A stretch of DNA of 34,160 bases from Pseudomonadota bacterium (GTDB taxonomy: Bacteria > Myxococcota_A > UBA9160 > SZUA-336): assembly GCA_021295775.1 (NCBI GenBank), contig JAGWBS010000019.1:1-34160 (forward strand). Reading direction: 5' to 3'. Position 1 is the first letter of the stretch; every line of letters begins with the position of its first letter. The position numbers and the translations under genes were made by a program. The notes under the pieces were generated by a model. The model searched no databases and was not told where the DNA came from. It was given only the letters and a program-made list of their open reading frames with translations. Positions 6,967-14,273 of this stretch are shown here, piece after piece.

Positions 6967-7596
6967 TCAGGCTCGGCCGGTCCGGTCGCGCCAGACTTCG
7001 AGCTCGGCGCGTTCGTCGGACCCGGACTCGAGACCGGCGGCGTCGAGCAGGTCCCCGAAGCCGATCAGGTTGCGGTGCTCGATCCCCGCTTCCCGAAAGC
7101 CGCGGGCCGATTTCTCGAATCCGTAGCTGAAGATCGAGACGATCCCCGCGAGATCGCCTTCCTCTTCCCGGATCGCCAGCGCGCTCCGGATCGCCGACCC
7201 GCCCGTCGAGACGGTGTCTTCGACCAGCGAGACCCGCCGGCCGGCGACCGGGCCGCCCTCGATCCGCCGCATCATCCCGTGCTGCTTGGACTTGTCCCGC
7301 ACATAGGACATCGGAAGCCGCATCCGCTCCGCGATCCAGGCGGCGGGCGCGATGGCCGCGGAGGCCGTGCCCGCGATCAGCTCCGTGCCGGGGAACTCCC
7401 GGCGGATCAGGTCGGCCATCCGGTCCGCCACCCGCCCCCGGAGAACCGGATCCCCCATCACCAGCCGCAGGTCGCAGTAGATCGGAGAGCGGATTCCGGA
7501 GGACCACAGGAATCGGGGTTGCCGATCGATCTGGACCGCCCCGGTCTCGATCAGGCCGCGGGCGAGCCCGGCGGTATCCGCCGTCGCTCCGGACAT
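6967..7596 (-). CDS. pyrE: Orotate phosphoribosyltransferase
   Basis: A 209-residue enzyme of pyrimidine synthesis that joins orotate and PRPP to give orotidine 5'-phosphate. The PRPP-binding motif is RRVSLVEDTVSTGGSA (about residues 117-132). The catalytic flexible loop has YVRDKSKQHG (about 97-106), and the N-terminal region has the family's SGIRSPIYCDLR. Start ATG 7596 follows a GGGGGGAACGA purine run and gives a normal length. An upstream in-frame start at 7674 would add 26 residues with no family counterpart. It stands alone, convergent with luxC and divergent from the VOC gene. No pyrimidine attenuator was recognised. Confidence 0.93.
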   Translation of the reverse strand: MSGATADTAGLARGLIETGAVQIDRQPRFLWSSGIRSPIYCDLRLVMGDPVLRGRVADRMADLIRREFPGTELIAGTASAAIAPAAWIAERMRLPMSYVRDKSKQHGMMRRIEGGPVAGRRVSLVEDTVSTGGSAIRSALAIREEEGDLAGIVSIFSYGFEKSARGFREAGIEHRNLIGFGDLLDAAGLESGSDERAELEVWRDRTGRA

Positions 7597-7780
7597 TCGT
7601 TCCCCCCGATTTCGGGTTCTGTACCACAACTCGGCCGGCGATGGGGTCGATTCTCCGCTTCGCGTTCGAAGCACACTCCGGCCGGGCCAAGCCCGGCGCG
7701 GAGCGGGCCGGTCCGGGGCGCCGGGTTCGCCCCCAGCGGCGGTTCCTCGCCCCGGGACTCCCGCAGGTGCGAGCCCGGAT

Positions 7781-7795
7781 GTAGGCTTCCCCTAC
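7781..7795. repeat. small inverted repeat between pyrE and the VOC gene
   Basis: GTAGG and CCTAC are 5-base arms around a 5-base loop. The left arm overlaps TAGGCT (7782-7787), a possible -10 box for the VOC gene, so the repeat could be an operator. Nothing else was seen in the 261-base divergent region. Confidence 0.3.
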
Positions 7796-7857
7796 GGCCG
7801 GCGAGACGCTGGAGCGTTCGCGCCGGGAATCCCCGGGCCGATCGGCCGGGAGGACGC

Positions 7858-8283
7858 ATGGGCGAAACCATCCGGGCGGCGGTCCTGACGCACGTGGCGA
7901 TCCGCACCCGTTGCATGGACGAGTCGCTGGACTTCTACCGCCGCTACGCGGGCCTGGAGATCGTCCACAAGCGGGTCGACGAGGGCGTCCGGGTGGTCTG
8001 GCTGTCGCAAAGCGCGGACGATCCCGACTTCGTGATCGTGCTGCTCGAACTTCCGCACGAACTCGCGCCCGAGCCGCAGGCCTGCGACCACCTCGGCTTC
8101 GACGTCGAATCGCGCCAGGCCGTCGACCGGATCGCGGAACGGGCGCGGGCCGAGGGCTGTCTGCGCCATGGGCCGGCCGACGGCGGACCGATCGTCGGCT
8201 ACTTCTGCATGCTGCGCGACCCGAGCGGCAACAGCTGCGAGTTCTCGCACGGCCAGCCGATCCACCCCCGCCAGATCGGCTGA
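7858..8283 (+). CDS. VOC-superfamily protein (glyoxalase I-like)
   Basis: A 141-residue single-domain vicinal-oxygen-chelate protein, with two beta-alpha-beta-beta-beta modules. Four metal ligands expected for a glyoxalase I type site are present: His in VLTHVAIRT near residue 11, Glu in VIVLLELPHE near 63, His in ACDHLGFDV near 80, and Glu in SCEFSHGQ near 130. GYFCMLRDPSGNSCEF is the characteristic C-terminal strand pair. ATG 7858 has a good GGGAGG site 4 bases upstream. It may be a lactoylglutathione lyase or a related lyase or dioxygenase. The family is sure, the substrate is not. The gene stands alone between pyrE and a convergent membrane-protein gene. Confidence 0.85.
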   Translation: MGETIRAAVLTHVAIRTRCMDESLDFYRRYAGLEIVHKRVDEGVRVVWLSQSADDPDFVIVLLELPHELAPEPQACDHLGFDVESRQAVDRIAERARAEGCLRHGPADGGPIVGYFCMLRDPSGNSCEFSHGQPIHPRQIG

Positions 8284-8297
8284 CCCGGCCGCGCGGC

Positions 8298-9809
8298 TCA
8301 CTCCAGCGGGAGGAGGGCGCCCAGGATCCAGGCGGTGCCGAGCGCCTGGGCGAGGGCGGACGCCCGGCGGTCGCCCCCGGCCCGGGCCCAGCGCGCGGCG
8401 AAGACCTCGAGCGCGGCCGAGACGAGCAGCAGCAGGGGCCAGCCGGCCAGGGCGCCGCGGGACAGCAGGCCCAGCCAGACCAGCAGCGGCAGCGCCGCGA
8501 GCGCCGCCGCGCGGGCCGCGGCGGGCAGCCAGGCCGCGGCCAGGGGGCCTTCGCGCAGTCCGTTTTCGAGCGCGGAGAAGTGGGGCAGGAGCAGCAGCGC
8601 CAGCAGGGCCGTCCAGCCCAGTCGGACCGCGCCCGGAAAGAGGTCGATCCAGGGCGCCAGCAGGCTGCCGAAGAGCGCGTACGCCACGCCGAAGGTGAGC
8701 AGACCCTGCGCGCTCGAGAAGGCGCGAGCCTCGCGAGCGCCGCGGCCCAGAACAAGCCAGGCGAGCCCTCCGGCGACGCCCCACAGACCGGCGATCTCGC
8801 GGGCCGGAGCCAGCGGGAGGAATCCCAGCGGGCCGCCCCCGAAGGCCGTGGCGGCGCCGATCAGCGCGGCCGCGACCCCGAGAACCGCCCCCCAGGTGCC
8901 GAGGCGGGCCAACCGGGAACGCCCATCCGGCGCGGGAGCCCGGGCCGCAGCCCGGGGGACGGGCAGGTTCCACAGCAGAACCAGCGCCGCCAGCAGTCCG
9001 GCGGCGCTCCAGCCGAGCGCCGGATCGTCCGGGGCGCCGGAGTCGGACTTCGGGGCCAGCGTCGCGTCCAGCCAATCCCGCAGCCGCTCGGCCAGCTCGC
9101 GCGAGTAGCGGGCGTTGAACCGGCCCACGCCGTCGACTTCGCTGATCCGGACGGCGTCGCCCGCGGCCAGGTCTCCGTAGGTGCGGTCCGCCACGATCTG
9201 GGTGCGCCCCGCGAGCCGGGCGCCGATCTCGCGGCCCGCGCGCCGGACGCGCGTCGCGTCCCCGGCCCCCCAGAGCACCAGCGCGTTGGGCGCGGCGTAG
9301 GGCCCCTCGGCGGCGTGCGGCGGGGAGATCGCGGCCACCGACGCGACCCGCGCGGGATCCCACTGAGCCTCCTGCAGGGCCGCGGAAGCGCCCAGCCCGT
9401 AGCCGACCAGCGCGATGCGCTCGGCGTCGAGATCCCGCCGCTCGGCGGCCACTTCGTACGCGGCCTCGAACTCGAGCCCCCAGCTGCGGTTGAGCCCGTC
9501 GTAGGCGAAGCCTTCCGGGTGGCGGCCGTGGCCCGGCAGGTCCAGGCTCAGCACCGCGTAGCCGGAGCGGGCGAGCCGCCTCGCCAGCGACCCCATCGCC
9601 CCCGAGTTTCCGCCGCGGTCGTGCAGCAGGACCACCAGCGGGCGGGCGGCTTCCGTCGGCTCCGCTCCGTCCCCCGGGAGGTGCAGGACCGCGGGCGCGC
9701 CGCTCTGCAGCGTCAGCCGCCGGGTCTCCAGATCGCGCCCGCTTGACGCGAGTCCGACGAGCGCCACGAGCACGCCCGCAGCAGCGGTGTAGGCCCAGCG
9801 CGCCGGCAC
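8298..9809 (-). CDS. Alpha/beta-hydrolase-fold membrane protein lacking the nucleophilic serine
   Basis: A 503-residue protein in two halves. Residues 7-22 form a signal anchor. Residues 55-260 are an alpha/beta hydrolase fold, with the oxyanion region VVLLHDRGGNSG, SLDLPGHGRHPEG, and the nucleophile elbow VGYGLGAS. The elbow centre is Gly138 (codon GGG) where hydrolases have Ser. The later acid is present in WGAGDATRV, but the usual late His position reads VGRFNARYS. Residues 275-503 contain about seven to nine membrane helices. The fold is therefore likely extracytoplasmic or membrane-apposed and probably non-catalytic or noncanonical. The GTG 9809 start lies 6 bases after a TAGGAT -10 box. 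The gene is divergent from the SDR gene. Its role is unknown. Confidence 0.8.
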   Translation of the reverse strand: MPARWAYTAAAGVLVALVGLASSGRDLETRRLTLQSGAPAVLHLPGDGAEPTEAARPLVVLLHDRGGNSGAMGSLARRLARSGYAVLSLDLPGHGRHPEGFAYDGLNRSWGLEFEAAYEVAAERRDLDAERIALVGYGLGASAALQEAQWDPARVASVAAISPPHAAEGPYAAPNALVLWGAGDATRVRRAGREIGARLAGRTQIVADRTYGDLAAGDAVRISEVDGVGRFNARYSRELAERLRDWLDATLAPKSDSGAPDDPALGWSAAGLLAALVLLWNLPVPRAAARAPAPDGRSRLARLGTWGAVLGVAAALIGAATAFGGGPLGFLPLAPAREIAGLWGVAGGLAWLVLGRGAREARAFSSAQGLLTFGVAYALFGSLLAPWIDLFPGAVRLGWTALLALLLLPHFSALENGLREGPLAAAWLPAAARAAALAALPLLVWLGLLSRGALAGWPLLLLVSAALEVFAARWARAGGDRRASALAQALGTAWILGALLPLE

Positions 9810-9815
9810 GGGTGC

Positions 9816-9835
9816 ATCCTAGCCTGTGGTAGGCT
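9816..9835. promoter_or_regulatory. Back-to-back divergent promoters
   Basis: TAGGAT on the minus strand (9821-9816) lies 6 bases before GTG 9809. TAGGCT on the plus strand (9830-9835) lies 11 bases before ATG 9847. AGCCT and AGGCT arms (9821-9825, 9831-9835) with a 5-base spacer form an inverted repeat that overlaps both boxes, so one repressor could control both directions. No -35 elements are clear. Confidence 0.5.
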
Positions 9836-9846
9836 GCAATTCACTC

Positions 9847-10764
9847 ATGCGCGCTCGGATCGTCATCACCGGGGCGAACAGCGCGATCGGCCGGGTCCTC
9901 GTCCAGCGCGCGCTCGCCCGACCCGGGTTCCACGTCACCGCTGCCGTGCGCTCGGCCCGGGCCGCCGCCGAAGTCGGGGAACTGCCCGCGGAGCGGGGCC
10001 GGATCCGTCAGGTGGACTACGCGCTGCCCGAGAGCCTGGCGGAGGCCTTCTCCGGCGCCGACGCCGTGATCCACCTGCCGGGCATCCTGATCGAGGCGCC
10101 CGGGCGCGGCTACCGGGAAGCCAACGTCGCCCCCGCGCGAGCGGCCGTGGAGTCCGCCCGCCGGGCGGGCGTCGGCAAGTTCGTGCTGGTCAGCGCCTGG
10201 GGCGCGGACGCCGACTCGCCCAACGGCTTCTTCCAGAGCAAGGGCGAAGCGGAAAAGGCTCTGCTCGAGTCCGGGCTGAACTACACCGTCCTGCGCTGTC
10301 CGGTCGTGCTGGGCTGCGCCTCCCTGGCGGACGCCGCGCTGGCGCGCTGGGCGCGCGGCGGCTGGTGCGCCCTGCTGGGAGGCGGCGCGAACCTGGACCG
10401 GCCGCTGGACGCCCGCGATCTGGCCGAGGGCGCGCTCAACGCGTGCCAGCCCGAGCGTGCCCGGAACCGCGTGCTGGAGTTCGTCGGCCCCGAGTGCCTG
10501 TCCGTCCGGGAATTGGCCCGGCGGGCGGGGGCCCTGCAGAGCTCGAGCGGGCGAATCCTGCCGATTCCCGTCGGGCTGGCGTGCACGGCGGCGCGCCTGA
10601 AGCGGCGCCTGGGCGGCCGCGGGGGCATCTCGGCCGACGTGATCGAGGTCCTGACGACCGAGGTCCGATGCGACCCGGAGGACGCGGCGCGGGCGCTCGG
10701 CGTCGAGCTGACGCCGCTCGAGAGCACGCTCCGCTGCAGCCTCTCCGGCGGGGACGAGGGGTGA
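9847..10764 (+). CDS. Atypical short-chain dehydrogenase (NmrA/NDUFA9-like)
   Basis: A 305-residue NAD(P)-binding protein of the extended/atypical SDR group. The dinucleotide-binding loop is VITGANSAIGRVL (residues 6-18). GADAVIHLPG marks beta-4, and FVLVSAWGAD followed by FFQSKGEAEKALLESGLNYTVLR is the pattern of NmrA and complex-I NDUFA9-like members, with the active-site Tyr absent (FQSKGEAE). The C-terminal half has the usual helical substrate region. It may sense or modify a quinone, lipid or polyketide-like substrate; none is identifiable. ATG 9847 was chosen over a GTG 21 bases upstream, which overlaps the -10 box. The stop overlaps the next start as GTGA. Confidence 0.82.
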   Translation: MRARIVITGANSAIGRVLVQRALARPGFHVTAAVRSARAAAEVGELPAERGRIRQVDYALPESLAEAFSGADAVIHLPGILIEAPGRGYREANVAPARAAVESARRAGVGKFVLVSAWGADADSPNGFFQSKGEAEKALLESGLNYTVLRCPVVLGCASLADAALARWARGGWCALLGGGANLDRPLDARDLAEGALNACQPERARNRVLEFVGPECLSVRELARRAGALQSSSGRILPIPVGLACTAARLKRRLGGRGGISADVIEVLTTEVRCDPEDAARALGVELTPLESTLRCSLSGGDEG

Positions 10765-11708
10765 CGCAGCCCCCCGTCTGGCGCCGCGCGCTGCAGCGGG
10801 CCATTCCCTGGGCGATCACGCTCGCCTGCTTCGTCTACTTGTACACGCGCCTCGACGCCGCCGCCCGCCGCGAGGACACCGAGCTTTTCGATTACCTGGC
10901 GCGGGTCTTCGCGGAGGTGTCCTGGCCGGCCTGGCTGGCCCTGATGATCCCTTACTCCCTGTTCTACTTCCTGATCGACACCGCCGTGGTGTGGCGGGTC
11001 GTGTCCTGGTTCAACACCCGGATCGCCTACGCGGACGTGCTCCCGATCCGCGGCAGCAGCTTCATCCTGTCGATCCTCAACGAGCAGGTCAGCAAGGGCG
11101 CGATGGCCCTGTACCTGAACCGCCGCCACGCCGTGCCGGGCTGGGAAGTCGGCTCCAGCATGCTCTTCATCATGTTCTGCGAGTTCTTCTACCTGCTCGC
11201 CTGGGCCACGCTCGGCTACGCGCTGCGCCGCGAGTCGCTGCCGGCGGCCTTCGAGGCGATTCCGTACATGGCCCTGGCCGGGGGGCTCTTCTTCGCGGCT
11301 TTCCTGGTCTTCTTCCGCTCGGGACGCGGCGCCGCGGGCGGACTGCGCGAGCGGCCTCTGTTCCGCGCGTTCCGCCGCGCGGCGCCCGCCCAGTACCTGG
11401 TCGTGATGCTGATCCGCTCCCCCGCGTTGATCCTGGCGGCCTGGATCTACGCGCGCGCCGCCGGCCTGTTCGGCGTGAGCGTCGGGTTCGGCGAAATGCT
11501 CGGCTACCTGCCGGTGGTCTTCTTCGGCGCCGCCACTCCTGGCCCGATGCGCTCGGTCGCGATCACCTTCTGGGTGCTGCTCTTTCCGGGCCACGAAGTC
11601 CAGATGGCCGCCTTCGGCCTGGTGCAGCACAACTTCTTCATCTTCTTCAACGCGGTGATCGGCCTGGTCTTCCTGCGCCGCGCCCAGCGCGAGCTGTTCG
11701 GCGACTAG
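10761..11708 (+). CDS. Polytopic membrane protein, possibly LPG-synthase-TM-like
   Basis: A 315-residue integral membrane protein with about seven to eight predicted helices, e.g. AIPWAITLACFVYLYTRL near residue 15, WLALMIPYSLFYFLIDTAVV near 60, SSMLFIMFCEFFYLLAWATL near 135, LAGGLFFAAFLVFFRS and FFIFFNAVIGLVFL at the end. NEQVSKGAMALYLNRR and GAATPGPMRSVAITFW are conserved-looking polar loops reminiscent of the lysylphosphatidylglycerol synthase TM/UPF0104 fold. That resemblance is weak and no catalytic residue is known. The GTG start overlaps the SDR stop (GTGA), so the pair is coupled. The end overlaps the convergent phosphatidyltransferase gene by 4 bases. Confidence 0.7.
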   Translation: MTQPPVWRRALQRAIPWAITLACFVYLYTRLDAAARREDTELFDYLARVFAEVSWPAWLALMIPYSLFYFLIDTAVVWRVVSWFNTRIAYADVLPIRGSSFILSILNEQVSKGAMALYLNRRHAVPGWEVGSSMLFIMFCEFFYLLAWATLGYALRRESLPAAFEAIPYMALAGGLFFAAFLVFFRSGRGAAGGLRERPLFRAFRRAAPAQYLVVMLIRSPALILAAWIYARAAGLFGVSVGFGEMLGYLPVVFFGAATPGPMRSVAITFWVLLFPGHEVQMAAFGLVQHNFFIFFNAVIGLVFLRRAQRELFGD

Positions 11709-12220
11709 CGGCGGACCCGCCAGCGCGCGGCGATCGAAACCGCCGTGCTCCCGACCAGGATCCAGGCGAGCGCGCGCACCGCGAACTCGAGACCCTCGAC
11801 CCCCAGCAGGCCCAGCAACACGCCCCCCGGCGGGAAGAAGTAGAGCACGCCGTTGACTCTGCCCAGACGCCCTGAGGACTGGCGGCCGCGCAGGGCGTCG
11901 GCGAAGTAGAGCGCGAACGCCACCGCGACCAGCGCGGGCAGCGCCCAGGGGAGCGCGCCGTGGGCCGCGCACACGCCCAATCCGCCGGCGACGAAGGCGA
12001 AGTCGGCGCCGTGGTCGAGCAGGCGTCCGCGGCGCGAGGCGGTGCCCGCGCGCCGCGCCAGCGGACCGTCGAGCAGGTCGCTGACGACGGCCAGTCCGAA
12101 CAGGCCCGCTGCCCAGAGCGCGGGAGCGCCCGCGGCGCCCGGCGCGAGCGCGGCGTTCAGCGTCAGCGCGAAGGCGGGCGCGCTCAGCATCCGGACGGCG
12201 CTCAGCAGGTCGGCGATCAC
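11705..12220 (-). CDS. CDP-alcohol phosphatidyltransferase family membrane enzyme
   Basis: A 171-residue membrane enzyme that would transfer a phosphatidyl or similar group from a CDP-linked donor to an alcohol. The complete family signature is present: D48, D51, G52, A55, R56, G65, D69 and D73, in SDLLDGPLARR and GRLLDHGAD, with the expected spacing. It has roughly five hydrophobic helices around that motif. The acceptor (glycerol phosphate, inositol phosphate, serine or another) cannot be told. It is shorter than the usual 180-200 residues. ATG 12220 overlaps the exonuclease stop (ATGA), so it is the last gene of the proS-led cluster. Confidence 0.85.
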   Translation of the reverse strand: MIADLLSAVRMLSAPAFALTLNAALAPGAAGAPALWAAGLFGLAVVSDLLDGPLARRAGTASRRGRLLDHGADFAFVAGGLGVCAAHGALPWALPALVAVAFALYFADALRGRQSSGRLGRVNGVLYFFPPGGVLLGLLGVEGLEFAVRALAWILVGSTAVSIAARWRVRR

Positions 12221-13098
12221 TCGCGGAACCGGGGGACGCGCTCCAGCAGTTTCTCCGCGCCCAGACGATTAAGCAGCTCTTCCAGGGCTTCCGGGTCGGC
12301 GCCCCAGTAGCGCAGGCCTTCCAGGCCGGTCTCGACCGGCAGGTCGGAGCGCATCCGCACCAGCCGGCGCGAGAGTTCGATCTCCTCGCCGCCGGACGCC
12401 AGGCGCTCGGCCACGCGCGCGGCCCCACGCAAACCCAGGCGCCCGAGTTCTTCGGCGTCGCGCGGGATCCGGTCGAGGGTGCCGTAGGCCTCGAGCAGCC
12501 GGGCGGCGGTCTTGGGTCCGATCCCGCGCACGCCCGGAATGTTGTCGGCGGAGTCGCCGACCAGCGTCAGGTAGTCCGGGACGAGTTCCGGCGGGACGCC
12601 CAAGCGTTCCCGGATCTCGTCCGGGCCCGACGCCCGCTCGCTCTTGAGGTCGAACAGCTGGACGTGTTCGGACACCAGCGCGCCCAGATCCTTGTCCGCG
12701 CTGACGATGCGCACGTCCGCGCCCTGGTCGACCAGGGCGGGGACGAGGGTCGCGATCAGGTCGTCCGCCTCGAATCCCTCCAGCGTGTAGGAGGGGATGC
12801 CCAGCGCGCGGGTGACGGCCTCGCAGAGCTCGAACTGCGGCTCCAGGTCCTCCGGCGCCTCGGTGCGCCCGAACTTGTAGTCCGGGTAGATCTCATTGCG
12901 GAAGCTGGTCAGGGCGAAATCGAAGGCGGCGGCCAGGTGGGTCGGCTGCTGGCGCGCCAGGAACTTGAGCAGCACCGAGGCGTAGCCGCGCAGCGCGCCC
13001 ACCGGCGTCCCGTCCGGCGCGCGCAGGTCCGGCAGGCTGTAGTACGCGCGGAAGATCTGGTAGTGCGCGTCGATGATCCAGACCAGGGGCCGTCTCAT
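12217..13098 (-). CDS. 5'-3' exonuclease/flap nuclease (PolA N-terminal-like)
   Basis: A 293-residue stand-alone nuclease of the kind found at the N-terminus of DNA polymerase I. It would remove 5' flaps or RNA primers. Metal-binding acidic residues appear in WIIDAHYQIFRAYY (residues 7-20), AAAFDF, GFEADDLIATLVPAL (about 108-122), RIVSADKDLGALV (about 129-141) and LVGDSADNIPGVRGIGPKTA (about 178-197). The last also carries the helix-hairpin-helix DNA-binding motif. ATG 13098 begins exactly at the conserved N-terminus. It lies 17 bases after the acyl-CoA dehydrogenase gene and overlaps the next gene. Whether a full-length PolA exists elsewhere is not known. Confidence 0.9.
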   Translation of the reverse strand: MRRPLVWIIDAHYQIFRAYYSLPDLRAPDGTPVGALRGYASVLLKFLARQQPTHLAAAFDFALTSFRNEIYPDYKFGRTEAPEDLEPQFELCEAVTRALGIPSYTLEGFEADDLIATLVPALVDQGADVRIVSADKDLGALVSEHVQLFDLKSERASGPDEIRERLGVPPELVPDYLTLVGDSADNIPGVRGIGPKTAARLLEAYGTLDRIPRDAEELGRLGLRGAARVAERLASGGEEIELSRRLVRMRSDLPVETGLEGLRYWGADPEALEELLNRLGAEKLLERVPRFRE

Positions 13099-13115
13099 GG
13101 GGTCCGATCGCGGGG

Positions 13116-14273
13116 TCAGCCGCCCTGCAGCTGCCGGGCGATCGTCTGGAGCTGCATGTTCGAGGTGCCCTCGTAGATCTTGCCGATCTTGGCGTCGCGG
13201 AAGCGCTTCTCCACCGGGTACTCGCGGGTGTAACCGACGCCCCCGAAGAGCTCCACGGCCGCGGAGGTCGCGCGCTCGGCGACCTGCGAGCCGAAGAGCT
13301 TCGACATCGCGGCCTGGGTCAGGAAGGGCTGGCCCGCGTCGCGCAGCCGCGCGGCGTTCCAGGTCAGCATGCGAGCGGCTTCGATCTCGGTCGCCATCTG
13401 CGCCAGCTCGAACTGCACCGCCTGGAACTCTCCGACCGGGCGTCCGAACTGCTTGCGCTCCGCGGTGTAGGCCAGCGCGTCCTCGAGCGCTCCCTGGGCG
13501 ACCCCGACCATCTGCGCGCCGATCCCGATGCGGCCCTCGTTGAGCGTCTCGATCGCGATCCGGTAGCCCTGGCCGACTTCGCCCACCACGTCCGCGGCCG
13601 GCACCCTCACCTCTTCGAGGGTCAGCTCGCAGGTCGAGCTGGCGCGGATGCCCAGCTTGTCCTCCTTGCGGCCCACCGAGAAACCCGGCGCGGTGCGCTC
13701 GACGATGAAGCTGGTGATGCCCCGGTACCCCTGCTCGGGAGCGGCGTTGGCCATCACCAGGAAGATCTCCGCCTCGGCGGCGTTGGTGATCCACTGCTTG
13801 CGGCCGCTGAGCAGGAAGTCGTCGCCTTCGCGCTCCGCGCGGCAGGCGAGCGCGAAGGCGTCGCTGCCGGAGCCGGGCTCCGAGAGCGCGTAGGACGCCA
13901 CGCTGCCCGCCGCCATCCGCTCGAGCACGCGCCGCTTGAGGTCGTCGCCGGCCCAGCGCAGCAGGGCGTTGGCCACCAGGGTGTTCTGGACGTCGACCAG
14001 CACGGCCACCGCGGCGTCGACGCGCGAGATCTCCTCCACGGCCAGCGCCGACAGGAAGAAGCTCCCGCCGGCGCCGCCCAGCTCCTCGGGAGTCTCGATC
14101 GCCATCACGCCCAGCTCGAAAAGCTTGGGGATCAGGTCGGGGTCGTAGTGGCCCTGCCGGTCCATGCGCCCCACGCGCGGCGCGACCTCGCGCTCGCAGA
14201 ACTCGCGCACCGAGCGGCGGAAAAGCTCTTCTTCTTCGCTCAGCTCCGTCAGGGGGAGCCGGCTCAAGCGCAC
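13116..14273 (-). CDS. Acyl-CoA dehydrogenase
   Basis: A 385-residue FAD-dependent acyl-CoA dehydrogenase of short- or medium-chain beta-oxidation type. It passes electrons to electron-transfer flavoprotein. Signatures are ALSEPGSGSDA (about 135-145, FAD/substrate), KQWITNAAEA, RKQFGRPVGEFQAVQ (about 271-285), ELFGGVGYTREYPVE (about 332-346) and the catalytic Glu in KIYEGTSNMQLQ near the C-terminus. That Glu sits at the butyryl-CoA dehydrogenase position. It overlaps proS: GTG 14273 gives a 10-base overlap, while an equally possible TTG at 14267 would give the TTGA overlap common in this genome and has AGG 6 bases upstream. The chain-length preference cannot be read. Confidence 0.93.
   Translation of the reverse strand: MRLSRLPLTELSEEEELFRRSVREFCEREVAPRVGRMDRQGHYDPDLIPKLFELGVMAIETPEELGGAGGSFFLSALAVEEISRVDAAVAVLVDVQNTLVANALLRWAGDDLKRRVLERMAAGSVASYALSEPGSGSDAFALACRAEREGDDFLLSGRKQWITNAAEAEIFLVMANAAPEQGYRGITSFIVERTAPGFSVGRKEDKLGIRASSTCELTLEEVRVPAADVVGEVGQGYRIAIETLNEGRIGIGAQMVGVAQGALEDALAYTAERKQFGRPVGEFQAVQFELAQMATEIEAARMLTWNAARLRDAGQPFLTQAAMSKLFGSQVAERATSAAVELFGGVGYTREYPVEKRFRDAKIGKIYEGTSNMQLQTIARQLQGG

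Noticed and set aside
13099..13794. N-terminal extension of the exonuclease
   Set aside because: It is another frame of the acyl-CoA dehydrogenase gene. The conserved nuclease N-terminus starts at 13098.
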